Positions 35,235-43,502 of a stretch of 64,000 bases of DNA are shown piece by piece. A model generated the notes under the pieces. The model made no database searches. It was not told the origin of the DNA and saw nothing but the letters and a program-made list of their open reading frames with translations. The position numbers and the translations under genes are program-made. The stretch comes from G965214625 sp965214625 (GTDB lineage Bacteria; Pseudomonadota; Gammaproteobacteria; Arenicellales; Poriferihabitantaceae): NCBI GenBank assembly GCA_965214625.1, contig OZ243962.1, positions 2,914,001-2,978,000 of the forward strand, read 5' to 3'. Positions within the stretch are counted from its first letter, which is position 1, and the number at the start of each line of letters is the position of its first letter.

Positions 35235-36425
35235 TCAGTGAATGACGTTTAGTTCACGTCCGACCTCAGCGAATGCGGTAATGGCGCGGTCCAGAGTCTC
35301 GATCTCATGGGCCGCCGACATTTGGGTGCGAATACGATCCTGTCCTTGCGGAACCACCGGGAACGAAAAGGCAGCAACCAATACCCCTTTTTTACGCAGT
35401 CGTCCGGCAAAATCCTGTGCCAGCTTCGGGTCACGCAACATCAGCGGCACAATCGGGTGTTTTCCCGGAAGCAGTTCAAACCCGAGGCTGGACAGTGCGG
35501 TACGGAAGTGACCGGCGTTGCGCGACAGGCGTTCACGCAGGGTGTTCGACTCGACAAGCAGACCCAGGACACTCAAACCGGTCTGGGCGATGACCGGGGC
35601 GAGGCTGTTGGAGAACAGGTAAGGACGTGCACGCTGGCGCAGCCACTCGACGATTTCCGATCGTGCAGAGACATAGCCGCCGGCGGCCCCACCCAATGCT
35701 TTGCCAAGGGTGCCGGTCAGAATGTCCACGCGCCCGACAACCCCGCACAACTCCGGTGTGCCGCGCCCGGATGCACCGACGAAGCCGACAGCATGGCTGT
35801 CATCAACCATGACCATGGCATCGTATCGTTCGGCCAGGTCGCAGATCCCCTGCAAGTTGGCGATATAACCGTCCATTGAGAAGACACCATCTGTGGTGAT
35901 CAGTCGATATCGCGCATTACGCGCTTCCATCAGTTTTGCCTCGAGGTCGACCATGTCGCGATTGGCATAGCGCAGGCGCTTCGCCTTGCACAGGCGTATG
36001 CCATCAATGATCGAGGCATGGTTCAACGCATCGGAGATCACTGCATCCTCAGGACCCAGCAGGGCTTCGAACAGTCCGCCATTCGCATCGAAGCAACTGG
36101 GAAACAAGATCGTGTCCTCCATCCCCAGAAACTCGCTCAGCTTCCGTTCCAGCCGATGGTGAGGTTGTTGGGTGCCGCAGATAAACCGTACCGATGACAT
36201 ACCGAACCCGTATTCGTCAAGTGCCTTCTTCGCTGCTTTGACCACGGTCGGATGGTTGGCCAGCCCGAGGTAGTTGTTGGCACATAAGTTGATGCATTCG
36301 GCGCCATTTTCAAGCGTGATTTGCCCTGCTTGCGGTGAGATGATCATCTGTTCTTGCTTGAACAGGCCATCGGTTTTCAGCCCCTGGATACGTGCGGCCA
36401 GATTATCGACGAATGCCGGTGTCAT
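35235..36425 (-). CDS. kbl: Glycine C-acetyltransferase (2-amino-3-ketobutyrate CoA ligase)
   Basis: This 396-residue PLP enzyme of the alpha-oxoamine synthase family cleaves 2-amino-3-oxobutyrate with CoA to glycine and acetyl-CoA. Visible blocks are CANNYLGLANHP, FICGTQQPHHRLE, VDDSHAVGFVG and TGTLGKALGGAAGG, which contains the PLP-binding lysine. It lies 42 bases downstream of tdh, forming the usual two-gene threonine catabolic operon. Confidence 0.96.
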   Translation of the reverse strand: MTPAFVDNLAARIQGLKTDGLFKQEQMIISPQAGQITLENGAECINLCANNYLGLANHPTVVKAAKKALDEYGFGMSSVRFICGTQQPHHRLERKLSEFLGMEDTILFPSCFDANGGLFEALLGPEDAVISDALNHASIIDGIRLCKAKRLRYANRDMVDLEAKLMEARNARYRLITTDGVFSMDGYIANLQGICDLAERYDAMVMVDDSHAVGFVGASGRGTPELCGVVGRVDILTGTLGKALGGAAGGYVSARSEIVEWLRQRARPYLFSNSLAPVIAQTGLSVLGLLVESNTLRERLSRNAGHFRTALSSLGFELLPGKHPIVPLMLRDPKLAQDFAGRLRKKGVLVAAFSFPVVPQGQDRIRTQMSAAHEIETLDRAITAFAEVGRELNVIH

Positions 36426-36467
36426 GCCGCAGCCTTCACGTTTTTTTTGCCACAGCCGAGGTGATCG

Positions 36468-37505
36468 CTACCACTGCATCACTACCTTGCCGGCATTACC
36501 CGACAGCACTGCATCGAACCCTTCTTCATACTGATCGATCCCGATGCGGTGGGTGATGATACCGTTCAGGTCCAGTCCGCCTTGAACCAGCGCGATCATC
36601 TTGTACCAAGTCTCGAACATCTCACGCCCGTAGATGCCTTTCACGGTCAGCATCTTGAAGATGATCTTGTTCCAGTCGACGGCGAACTCGGTCGGCGCGA
36701 TACCCAGCAGGGCGATCTTGCCACCATTATTCATGACATCGATCATGTCCCGCATTGCCGGAGCCGCCCCCGACATTTCCAGACCGACATCGAATCCCTC
36801 GGTCATTCCAATGTGCCGCATGACGTCAGTCAGGCTGTTTTCGGCGGGATCGACGACATGTGTTACACCCATGGAGCGTGCCAGTTCAAGACGGTAGGGA
36901 TTGATGTCTGTAATCACTGTTTTACGGGCCCCGACCTTCTGCGCGACCAGAGCACCCATGATGCCAATCGGTCCGGCACCGGTAATCAACACATCCTCGC
37001 CGACCAGGTCGTAGCTCAGTGCCGTGTGTACCGCATTACCGAACGGATCGAAGATCGCCGCAATCTCATCGGGGATGTCATCCGGAATGGCAACGACATT
37101 GTCTTCCGGGACGGCGACATATTCGGCGAAACTTCCGGGTCGGTTTACCCCGATGCCCACCGTGTTGCGGCACAGATGCCCTCGTCCGGCCCGACAGTTT
37201 CGGCAGATACCGCACACCACATGGCCTTCGGCTGACACCCGTTGTCCGATCCGGTATTTCAGGGCACCTGATCCGACACCGACAATTTCACCGCAGAATT
37301 CGTGACCGACCACCATGGGGATGGGCACGGTTCGGGCGGACCACTCGTCCCATTTCCAGATGTGCGCATCCGTCCCGCAGATGGCCGATTGGCGCACTCG
37401 AATCAACACCTCCCGAGGACCGGGTTGCGGGATGGGGACGTACTCCATCCACAGGCCGACTTCGGGTTTGGCCTTGACCAGCGACTTCATCTGTGAACGG
37501 TTCAT
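36468..37505 (-). CDS. tdh: L-threonine 3-dehydrogenase
   Basis: This 345-residue zinc alcohol dehydrogenase family enzyme oxidises threonine to 2-amino-3-oxobutyrate with NAD, feeding Kbl. Catalytic zinc residues sit in SAICGTDAHIWKWDEW and VVGHEFCGEIVG, and the structural zinc site is CGICRNCRAGRGHLC. The nucleotide fold has GAGPIGIMGALVAQKVGA. Length and motifs match Tdh exactly. Confidence 0.96.
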   Translation of the reverse strand: MNRSQMKSLVKAKPEVGLWMEYVPIPQPGPREVLIRVRQSAICGTDAHIWKWDEWSARTVPIPMVVGHEFCGEIVGVGSGALKYRIGQRVSAEGHVVCGICRNCRAGRGHLCRNTVGIGVNRPGSFAEYVAVPEDNVVAIPDDIPDEIAAIFDPFGNAVHTALSYDLVGEDVLITGAGPIGIMGALVAQKVGARKTVITDINPYRLELARSMGVTHVVDPAENSLTDVMRHIGMTEGFDVGLEMSGAAPAMRDMIDVMNNGGKIALLGIAPTEFAVDWNKIIFKMLTVKGIYGREMFETWYKMIALVQGGLDLNGIITHRIGIDQYEEGFDAVLSGNAGKVVMQW

Positions 37506-37671
37506 CGCATCATCCGGGTTATGTCATCTCTAATGTGTCGGGACCATATCACCGGGATGCAACGGTCTGCAACCGATTTTGCCGATGACACAAAGACCTT
37601 GCCCGTACGGCTAGTGGTCTGTGTCGCGATGCAGTAGAATTATTCCCAATTACTGTTGTGATGTGTGGATA

Positions 37672-37872
37672 ATGATGGCAAATCATCGAGTCTTGAAGCA
37701 GTCGGTCAGTGTGGCAATCAATCCGGTTGTTGCAGACAGCGATAAGCGTAGCGATATTCCGTCGCAGCCGGGCGATGTGAAAGACGGGGTAAAGGAGATT
37801 GGCGGACCGGCAGGACCTGAGCCGACGCGTTATGGTGATTGGGAAGTCGGTGGCCGTTGCAGTGACTTTTAG
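37672..37872 (+). CDS. DUF1674 / SDHAF4-like succinate dehydrogenase assembly factor
   Basis: A 66-residue protein (ATG at 37672, or 37675) ends with GGPAGPEPTRYGDWEVGGRCSDF, whose PEPTRYGDWExxGRxSDF pattern is the hallmark of the DUF1674 family, the bacterial relatives of mitochondrial SDHAF4. That factor protects newly flavinylated SdhA before it joins SdhB. Its place 127 bases upstream of sdhC strongly supports this role. The N-terminal half is low-complexity, as is usual in the family. A GTG at 37621 would extend it by 17 residues with no added family similarity. Confidence 0.8.
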   Translation: MMANHRVLKQSVSVAINPVVADSDKRSDIPSQPGDVKDGVKEIGGPAGPEPTRYGDWEVGGRCSDF

Positions 37873-37999
37873 GGACTGATTGGGTTGTGTGCAAGACGAG
37901 GTTGATTGTAATTCGCAATCATTTGCGATACGGTAGCGCTCGAAGACGTCGTGACCGATCCCATCCAATAGCACTGACGATCATTATCAGGAGTTGCGT

Positions 38000-38371
38000 T
38001 TGACCGCTTCAAACCGTCCTCTTTCTCCCCACCTGCAGGTATATCGTCCGCAGTTGACCTCCGTCCTGTCAATCCTGCACAGAGCGACAGGCATTGTGAT
38101 CGCAGCCGGTGCGTTGCTCATTGCCTGGTGGTTGTGGGCGATCATGAGCGGTCCCGAGAGTTACCATGCGGTCCACCGTTTTTTCAATTCGATGATCGGT
38201 TGCGGAGTGTTGATCCTGTGGACCGGCTGTACCTTTTATCATCTGTGCAATGGGGTTCGCCACTTGTTCTGGGATGCGGGTATCGGATTCGAACTCAGTC
38301 AGGTCTATTTGACCGGTAAATTGGTCTTGATCGGTGCCGTGGGACTGACCGGCCTGGCCTGGCTGTTATGA
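38000..38371 (+). CDS. sdhC: Succinate dehydrogenase cytochrome b subunit SdhC
   Basis: This 123-residue protein has three predicted helices. I use the TTG at 38000, which has AGGAG seven bases upstream; a TTG at 37994 directly abuts that site. The opening NRPLSPHLQVYRPQLTSVLSILHRATG is the SdhC signature with the Ser and Arg of the quinone site, and the haem histidine is in GVRHLFWDAG or TFYHLCNGVRHL. It overlaps sdhD by four bases (ATGA). It starts the canonical sdhCDAB operon. Confidence 0.93.
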   Translation: MTASNRPLSPHLQVYRPQLTSVLSILHRATGIVIAAGALLIAWWLWAIMSGPESYHAVHRFFNSMIGCGVLILWTGCTFYHLCNGVRHLFWDAGIGFELSQVYLTGKLVLIGAVGLTGLAWLL

Positions 38372-38742
38372 GCCTGAGACATCCGCTGGCGAGCGTGAAA
38401 GGACTCGGTGCATCCGGTGAAGGTTCCCATCACTGGTGGTTGCAGCGTATCAGCGCGCTGGCCCTGGTGCCATTGACGTTGTGGTTTGTCTTTGCGGTCA
38501 CGAGTCATGTCGGTGACCCTTATCCGGTTGTGTTGGACTGGTTGTCGCAGCCCTCCGTTGCCGTGTTGACCGTGCTGTATCTGGTTTTTATGTTTTTTCA
38601 TGCCCAACTGGGCCTGCAGGTGGTGATTGAGGATTATGTCCATGGAGAGGGGTTGAGAATGTGCTGCCTGCTGCTGACCAAGGGAATCACCGTGCTCGCT
38701 GCCGCGCTGTCTGTTTTTGCCGTGTTGCGCGTTGCGATCTGA
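38368..38742 (+). CDS. sdhD: Succinate dehydrogenase membrane anchor SdhD
   Basis: This 124-residue, three-helix anchor has the SdhD pattern GEGSHHWWLQRISALALVPL near residue 14 and FHAQLGLQVVIEDYVHGEGLR near 80-100, with the haem-ligand His and the Asp-Tyr of the quinone site. It is translationally coupled to sdhC. With SdhC it forms the haem b-containing membrane domain of complex II. Confidence 0.94.
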   Translation: MSLRHPLASVKGLGASGEGSHHWWLQRISALALVPLTLWFVFAVTSHVGDPYPVVLDWLSQPSVAVLTVLYLVFMFFHAQLGLQVVIEDYVHGEGLRMCCLLLTKGITVLAAALSVFAVLRVAI

Positions 38743-38794
38743 CGGGATTACACCGGTTTTCACTTGAAAGATATCGCTCTGTTTGAGGTGTTTC

Positions 38795-40585
38795 GTGTCT
38801 AAAGCCTATCCCATCATTGATCATCAGTATGATGTTGTGGTTGTTGGCGCGGGGGGAGCCGGTTTGCGCGCGACGTTTGGTATGGCGTTAGAAGGGCTCG
38901 ATACGGCCTGTATCACCAAGTTATTTCCCACACGAAGCCATACCGTTGCTGCGCAGGGCGGGATGAGTGCCGCAATGGGCAATATGGGTGAGGATGACTG
39001 GCGCTGGCATATGTACGATACCGTCAAGGGTTCGGATTGGCTTGGTGATCAGGATGCCATTGAATACATGTGTAAAGAAGCGGCACATGCCGTGATTGAG
39101 CTGGAACATTATGGGGTGCCTTTTTCCCGTACGCCGGATGGAAGAATCTATCAGCGGGCCTTCGGTGGAATGACGACACATTACGGCGAAGGGCAGGCAC
39201 AACGGACCTGTGCCGCCGCTGACCGGACGGGACACGCGATACTGCATACACTGTATCAGCAGTCCCTGAAACACAAGGCGGAGTTTTTTATCGAATACTT
39301 TGCGATCGATTTGATCATGGAAGAGGGCGAGTGCCGCGGAGTGCTGGCATGGGATCTCGACACAGGGCAGTTGCATCGGTTTGCCGCGAGGCTGGTGGTG
39401 CTGGCCACCGGGGGATATGGTCGTGCCTATTTTTCCGCTACGTCGGCACATAGCTGTACCGGAGACGGCGGTGGCATGGTACTAAGGGCTGGCTTGCCGC
39501 TCCAGGACATGGAGTTTACCCAGTTTCATCCGACCGGTATTTATGGTGCCGGATGCCTGATTACCGAAGGTGCGCGTGGCGAGGGCGGCTATCTGACCAA
39601 TGCAAACGGTGAGCGTTTCATGGAGCGCTATGCACCGAATGCAAAAGATCTGGCGTCCCGCGATGTGGTGAGTCGATCGATGACGATGGAAATCCGTGAT
39701 GGACTCGGTGTGGGCAAGGAAAAGGATCATATTCATCTTCATCTGGAGCATCTGGGACCGGAAGTGCTGGCAGAACGCCTGCCGGGGATATCGGAATCGG
39801 CGAGAATTTTTGCCGGTGTGGATGTGACCAAGGATCCGATTCCGGTGATACCCACCGTGCACTACAACATGGGTGGAATCCAGACCAATCTGCACGGTGA
39901 GGTCGTGACACTGAAAGACGGTAACCCGGAAACGGTGGTTCCCGGATTGATGGCGATCGGTGAGGCGGCTTGCGTGTCGGTGCATGGTGCGAATCGATTG
40001 GGGTCGAATTCGCTGCTTGATATCGTGGTGTTCGGTCGAGCATCGGCACACCGGGCAAGGGATATTGTCAAGCCGGGATCGGCCAAACCCCGTTTACCCC
40101 GGTCGGCTGGAGAATCCATTGTGGATCGTTTTGACCGGTTGCGCTATGCCAGTGGGAAAATACCGACATCGGCCATTCGGCTTGAAATGCAAAAAACGAT
40201 GCAGAACTATTGTGCCGTCTTTCGGACCGGCGAGGTGATGGAGGCGGGGCGGGCCAAATTGTCCCGGGTCTGCGCATCATTTGCGGATGTCAGGGTGACC
40301 GATCGCTCTTTGGTATGGAATTCTGATCTGGTGGAAACCCTCGAGCTGGATAATCTCCTCAGACAGGCCCGGGTTTCAATCTGTGCTGCGGTGAATCGAA
40401 CCGAAAGTCGCGGAGCGCATGCCAGAGAGGATTATCCTGAGCGTGATGATGAGAATTGGATGAAGCATACTTTGGCCTGGCAGCAGGACATTGAACAGGA
40501 TCCGAGGATCGATTATCGGCCGGTACATGATTTTACGTTGACCGATGAAATCGACTACATCAAACCGAAAAGACGGGTCTATTGA
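38795..40585 (+). CDS. sdhA: Succinate dehydrogenase flavoprotein subunit SdhA
   Basis: The 596-residue subunit starts at GTG 38795 with GAGG upstream, giving MSKAYPIIDHQYDVVVVGAGGAG. Covalent FAD is expected, because RSHTVAAQGG retains the histidine. Active-site blocks QFHPTGIYGAG, TEGARGEGGYL, TVHYNMGG and HGANRLGSNSL are all standard. This is the ordinary TCA-cycle enzyme, in contrast to the cysteine-bearing homologue at 13678-15441. It is separated from sdhB by an unusually long gap. Confidence 0.97.
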   Translation: MSKAYPIIDHQYDVVVVGAGGAGLRATFGMALEGLDTACITKLFPTRSHTVAAQGGMSAAMGNMGEDDWRWHMYDTVKGSDWLGDQDAIEYMCKEAAHAVIELEHYGVPFSRTPDGRIYQRAFGGMTTHYGEGQAQRTCAAADRTGHAILHTLYQQSLKHKAEFFIEYFAIDLIMEEGECRGVLAWDLDTGQLHRFAARLVVLATGGYGRAYFSATSAHSCTGDGGGMVLRAGLPLQDMEFTQFHPTGIYGAGCLITEGARGEGGYLTNANGERFMERYAPNAKDLASRDVVSRSMTMEIRDGLGVGKEKDHIHLHLEHLGPEVLAERLPGISESARIFAGVDVTKDPIPVIPTVHYNMGGIQTNLHGEVVTLKDGNPETVVPGLMAIGEAACVSVHGANRLGSNSLLDIVVFGRASAHRARDIVKPGSAKPRLPRSAGESIVDRFDRLRYASGKIPTSAIRLEMQKTMQNYCAVFRTGEVMEAGRAKLSRVCASFADVRVTDRSLVWNSDLVETLELDNLLRQARVSICAAVNRTESRGAHAREDYPERDDENWMKHTLAWQQDIEQDPRIDYRPVHDFTLTDEIDYIKPKRRVY

Positions 40586-40930
40586 CCGGGCGTCGCGCAA
40601 GTCTCCGTCATCGTGGTGGTGTGGTATGGGGTGTTGATTGATGTTGCCGGGTTCATCGAACCGCAAGCCAAGTTTGACGGGGAGTGCAATCGTGTTGGTA
40701 TGACGCCTGTCCCCGGTCAGAACCATTCCGTCGACAGCGCGGAATGACGCAATGGCAAGGTTCCAACCAGGCACAAGTATCCGCAGCGATTGCAGATGAC
40801 CGTCGGATGTCGTCGTGGGGAACGGTTCCGGTTCGACGAGCCGTGTGATGCTGATCGGTCCGGTTGTCCGTGTCCCGTGCGCATTTGAGTATATAATTGT
40901 CGTCAAGATGACACGTTAGCAAGAGAGATC
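40586..40930. other. 345-base gap between sdhA and sdhB
   Basis: sdhA and sdhB are normally nearly adjacent. Here 345 bases intervene with no coding sequence I can support on either strand. Near the right end a TATAAT (40892-40897) lies 33 bases before the sdhB ATG, but it has no good -35 at 16-18 bases. It may hold a secondary promoter, a processed small RNA or simply inserted sequence. Confidence 0.45.
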
Positions 40931-41704
40931 ATGGCCGAATTTTCACTTCCGGTAAATTCCCGTATCAAGGAAGGAGAACAGTATCAGGATACCAGCCATG
41001 GGCGTGTGCGTATGGTGCGGGTCTATCGTTGGGATCCGGATGTCGGGGAAAACCCCCGAATGGACCGTTACAGTGTAGATCTCGCTGCCTGTGGTCCAAT
41101 GATACTGGACGTGCTGATACGGATTAAAAATGTCATCGACAGCACACTCACGTTTCGGCGATCGTGTCGGGAGGGCATCTGTGGCTCTTGTGCGATGAAC
41201 ATCAACGGTGTCAATACGCTGGCCTGTACGACGGCGGTGGATGAGATCAAGGGCGATATCCGGATCTATCCCTTGCCCCATATGTCGGTGATCAAGGATC
41301 TCGTGCCGGATATGCGTCATTTCTATGCGCAGTACGCCTCGATCAAGCCCTGGCTTCAGACGGACAGTGCGGCACCCGACCGGGAACGGTTACAGTCTCC
41401 CCAAGACCGGTCCAGGCTCGATGGGCTGTATGAGTGCATTTTATGTGCATGCTGTTCGACCAGTTGCCCCAGCTATTGGTGGAACAGCGACCGCTATTTG
41501 GGACCGGCCGCATTGCTCCAGGCATACCGCTGGATCGCGGACAGTCGGGATGAAGCAACCGGTGACAGGCTTGATGAGCTGGATGATGCCTTTAAGCTGT
41601 ATCGTTGTCATACCATTATGAATTGCACGAATACCTGTCCCAAAGGACTTAATCCGGCGAAAGCGATCGGACAGATCAAGCAGACGATTGTCAAGCGCAA
41701 GTAA
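40931..41704 (+). CDS. sdhB: Succinate dehydrogenase iron-sulfur subunit SdhB
   Basis: The 257-residue subunit has the [2Fe-2S] motif CREGICGSCAMNINGVNTLAC, the [4Fe-4S] motif CILCACCSTSC and the third-cluster motif CHTIMNCTNTCPKGLNP, all canonical. An AAGAGAGA ribosome binding site precedes the ATG. SdhE follows by 21 bases. It transfers electrons from SdhA FAD to ubiquinone at the SdhCD interface. Confidence 0.97.
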   Translation: MAEFSLPVNSRIKEGEQYQDTSHGRVRMVRVYRWDPDVGENPRMDRYSVDLAACGPMILDVLIRIKNVIDSTLTFRRSCREGICGSCAMNINGVNTLACTTAVDEIKGDIRIYPLPHMSVIKDLVPDMRHFYAQYASIKPWLQTDSAAPDRERLQSPQDRSRLDGLYECILCACCSTSCPSYWWNSDRYLGPAALLQAYRWIADSRDEATGDRLDELDDAFKLYRCHTIMNCTNTCPKGLNPAKAIGQIKQTIVKRK

Positions 41705-41725
41705 ATCGCGGTCGGTGCCTCGAGG

Positions 41726-41995
41726 TTGACCACCCAAAATAACACGCTGAAACGCATGCAGTGGCGTTGCCGTCGCGGAACGAAGGAGCTGGACGTCATA
41801 CTTGCCGGGTTTGTACAGGGAGAACTCGCTACGCTGAGCGAAGTAGACCGGGCCTTGTTTGACAGACTGTTGCAGGAATCCGATCCGACACTTCAGGCAT
41901 GGTTGCAGCATGGGGTCACCCCAGGTGACCGGGGCATGGCGAAAATGGTCAAGTACATCTTGTCGGCCGGACCGGATCGAAAGCCGGAAAAATGA
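41726..41995 (+). CDS. sdhE: FAD assembly factor SdhE (SDHAF2 family)
   Basis: The 89-residue protein has the RRGTKELDVIL block that corresponds to the RGxxE motif of SdhE, followed by LFDRLLQESDPTLQAWL. It assists covalent FAD attachment to SdhA and FrdA. The TTG at 41726 gives normal SdhE length; the ATG at 41756 would shorten the N-terminus to a single residue before QWRCRRG, and neither has an ideal ribosome binding site. It closes the sdhCDAB-sdhE operon. Confidence 0.9.
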   Translation: MTTQNNTLKRMQWRCRRGTKELDVILAGFVQGELATLSEVDRALFDRLLQESDPTLQAWLQHGVTPGDRGMAKMVKYILSAGPDRKPEK

Positions 41996-42385
41996 ATGAT
42001 CTGTGCGGTTCCCCGTTGTCTTTCCCCGCAAGATGCTCCGGCCAGTCCCTGGCAAGGGACCCGGACATCGCCGCCCGTGCTGCTGATGGCCTGTGGTAAA
42101 TCGGGCCTTGTCGGACCTTGTCGGGCCTTGTCGTGCATGGATCGCCCATTGATCGTCATTTGCGCTATAATCTTTCAACATACAGTGTGTATGATGTATG
42201 GATAAGGCGGTTATGCAGTGTCGTCCTGTGGACCGATATTGCACAGGCGGTGTGTGTTATCCATTCTCTGTCATCCCATCTGCAGATGCGAACCGGTCGG
42301 AAAATGCTTTGATGACGGCGGGAGCATGAAGCCTGCATGGACGGATGAATTTATGTATTTCTTGACTTAAACAAGAGGGGTTCAA
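41996..42385. other. Intergenic region between sdhE and the TRAP binding-protein gene
   Basis: About 390 bases without a supported gene. It contains three tandem near-identical 10-mers (42101-42130) and, before the TRAP gene, the ribosome binding site AGAGGGG near 42374. No terminator or promoter of high quality was recognised. Confidence 0.5.
42101..42130. repeat. Three tandem 10-base units
   Basis: TCGGGCCTTG, TCGGACCTTG and TCGGGCCTTG follow one another without gaps, and the next bases begin a fourth unit (TCG). One base differs in the middle copy. It is a short local duplication in non-coding sequence; no function is inferred. Confidence 0.7.
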
Positions 42386-43366
42386 ATGAAAAAAAGTAAG
42401 CTGGGCTTGAAGTATTGCGCGGCGGCGGCTTTGGGGCTGTCGTTGGCCACGGTCGTTCCAACGACCGTTTCGGCGGAAGAATTCATCAGTATCGGAACCG
42501 GTGGTGTCACGGGTGTTTACTATCCGACCGGCGGTGCCATTTGTCGACTGGTGAACAAGAACCGCAAGGAACACGGCATTCGCTGTTCGGCAGAATCCAC
42601 CGGCGGATCGATTTACAACATCAATACGATTCGTGCCGGGGAACTGGAATTCGGTGTGGCGCAATCTGACTGGCAGTATCATGCGTATCATGGTACGTCC
42701 AAGTTCGAAGATGCCGGTAAGTTTGACAATCTGCGGGCCGTTTTTTCGGTTCATCCCGAGCCGGTCACGATTATTGCCAGCGATGCGTCGGGTGTTGAGA
42801 ATATTACCGACCTGAAGGGCAAGCGTCTGAATATCGGTAATCCCGGATCCGGTACCCGTGGAACCTGGGAGGTGCTTGAGGCGGCATTGGGTTGGGAACG
42901 CAGCGATCTCAAGCTTGCCGCCGAGATGAAATCGGCAGAAACCGGTGCAGCGGTCTGTGATGGCAAGATTGATGCCTATTTTTGGCTGGTGGGCCATCCG
43001 TCTGCCTTGACCCAGGAATCGTTGGCCACTTGTGATGCGCATCTGGTCAACGCAACGGGCCCTGCTATCGACAAGTTGGTGGCGGACAATGCGTATTATC
43101 GTACTGCGGTGATTCCGGCCGGGATGTACAACAATGAGAGCGATATCACGACGTTCGGTGTCGGCGCCACCTTCGTCACCAGTGCGGATGTCTCAGAAGA
43201 GGCTGTCTACATTGTCGTGAAAGCGGTTTTTGACAATTTCGATGCCTTCAGAAAACTCCATCCGGCATTCGCCAACCTCAAGGAAACGGAAATGATTTCC
43301 GATTCGCTTTCCGCACCGCTTCATCCGGGTGCAGTGAAGTACTATAAAGAGCGAGGTTGGATGTAA
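42386..43366 (+). CDS. TAXI-family TRAP transporter substrate-binding protein
   Basis: This 326-residue secreted protein has a signal peptide of about 30 residues ending TTVSAEE. The mature part begins FISIGTGGVTGVYYPTGGAI, the hallmark of TAXI (TRAP-associated extracytoplasmic immunogenic) proteins. NIGNPGSGTRGTWEVLEAA and DAYFWLVGHPS are also typical. Known members bind glutamate, 2-oxoglutarate or other acids; this ligand is unknown. It is followed by a strong hairpin and then its membrane partner. Confidence 0.92.
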   Translation: MKKSKLGLKYCAAAALGLSLATVVPTTVSAEEFISIGTGGVTGVYYPTGGAICRLVNKNRKEHGIRCSAESTGGSIYNINTIRAGELEFGVAQSDWQYHAYHGTSKFEDAGKFDNLRAVFSVHPEPVTIIASDASGVENITDLKGKRLNIGNPGSGTRGTWEVLEAALGWERSDLKLAAEMKSAETGAAVCDGKIDAYFWLVGHPSALTQESLATCDAHLVNATGPAIDKLVADNAYYRTAVIPAGMYNNESDITTFGVGATFVTSADVSEEAVYIVVKAVFDNFDAFRKLHPAFANLKETEMISDSLSAPLHPGAVKYYKERGWM

Positions 43367-43379
43367 TTGTTTCAATAAT

Positions 43380-43411
43380 CTGCAAGGTCGGAGACGACTC
43401 TGACCTTGCAG
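43380..43411 (+). terminator. Stem-loop after the TRAP binding-protein gene
   Basis: CTGCAAGGTC paired with GACCTTGCAG, extended by a G-T pair and GAG-CTC around ACGA, makes a stem of about 14 pairs. It starts 13 bases after the stop and has no T tract. As in the Liv operon, it probably limits readthrough into the permease gene or stabilises the binding-protein mRNA. Confidence 0.65.
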
Positions 43412-43502
43412 GCTGTCTGTGTCAGTGTGATTTGTCGAGTGTCAATGACAGTACCCCAAGTACTGGAAAGGACCTGCGTCACCCACTCGGCGGGGAGGCA
43501 AG

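Noticed and set aside
37890..37945. Possible Fur box upstream of sdhC (GATTG...CAATC palindrome)
   Set aside because: The match to the Fur consensus is poor and AT-rich palindromes of this size occur by chance.
42101..42130. Tandem 10-mers as a CRISPR or iteron array
   Set aside because: There are only three adjacent copies without spacers, and no rep or cas gene is nearby.
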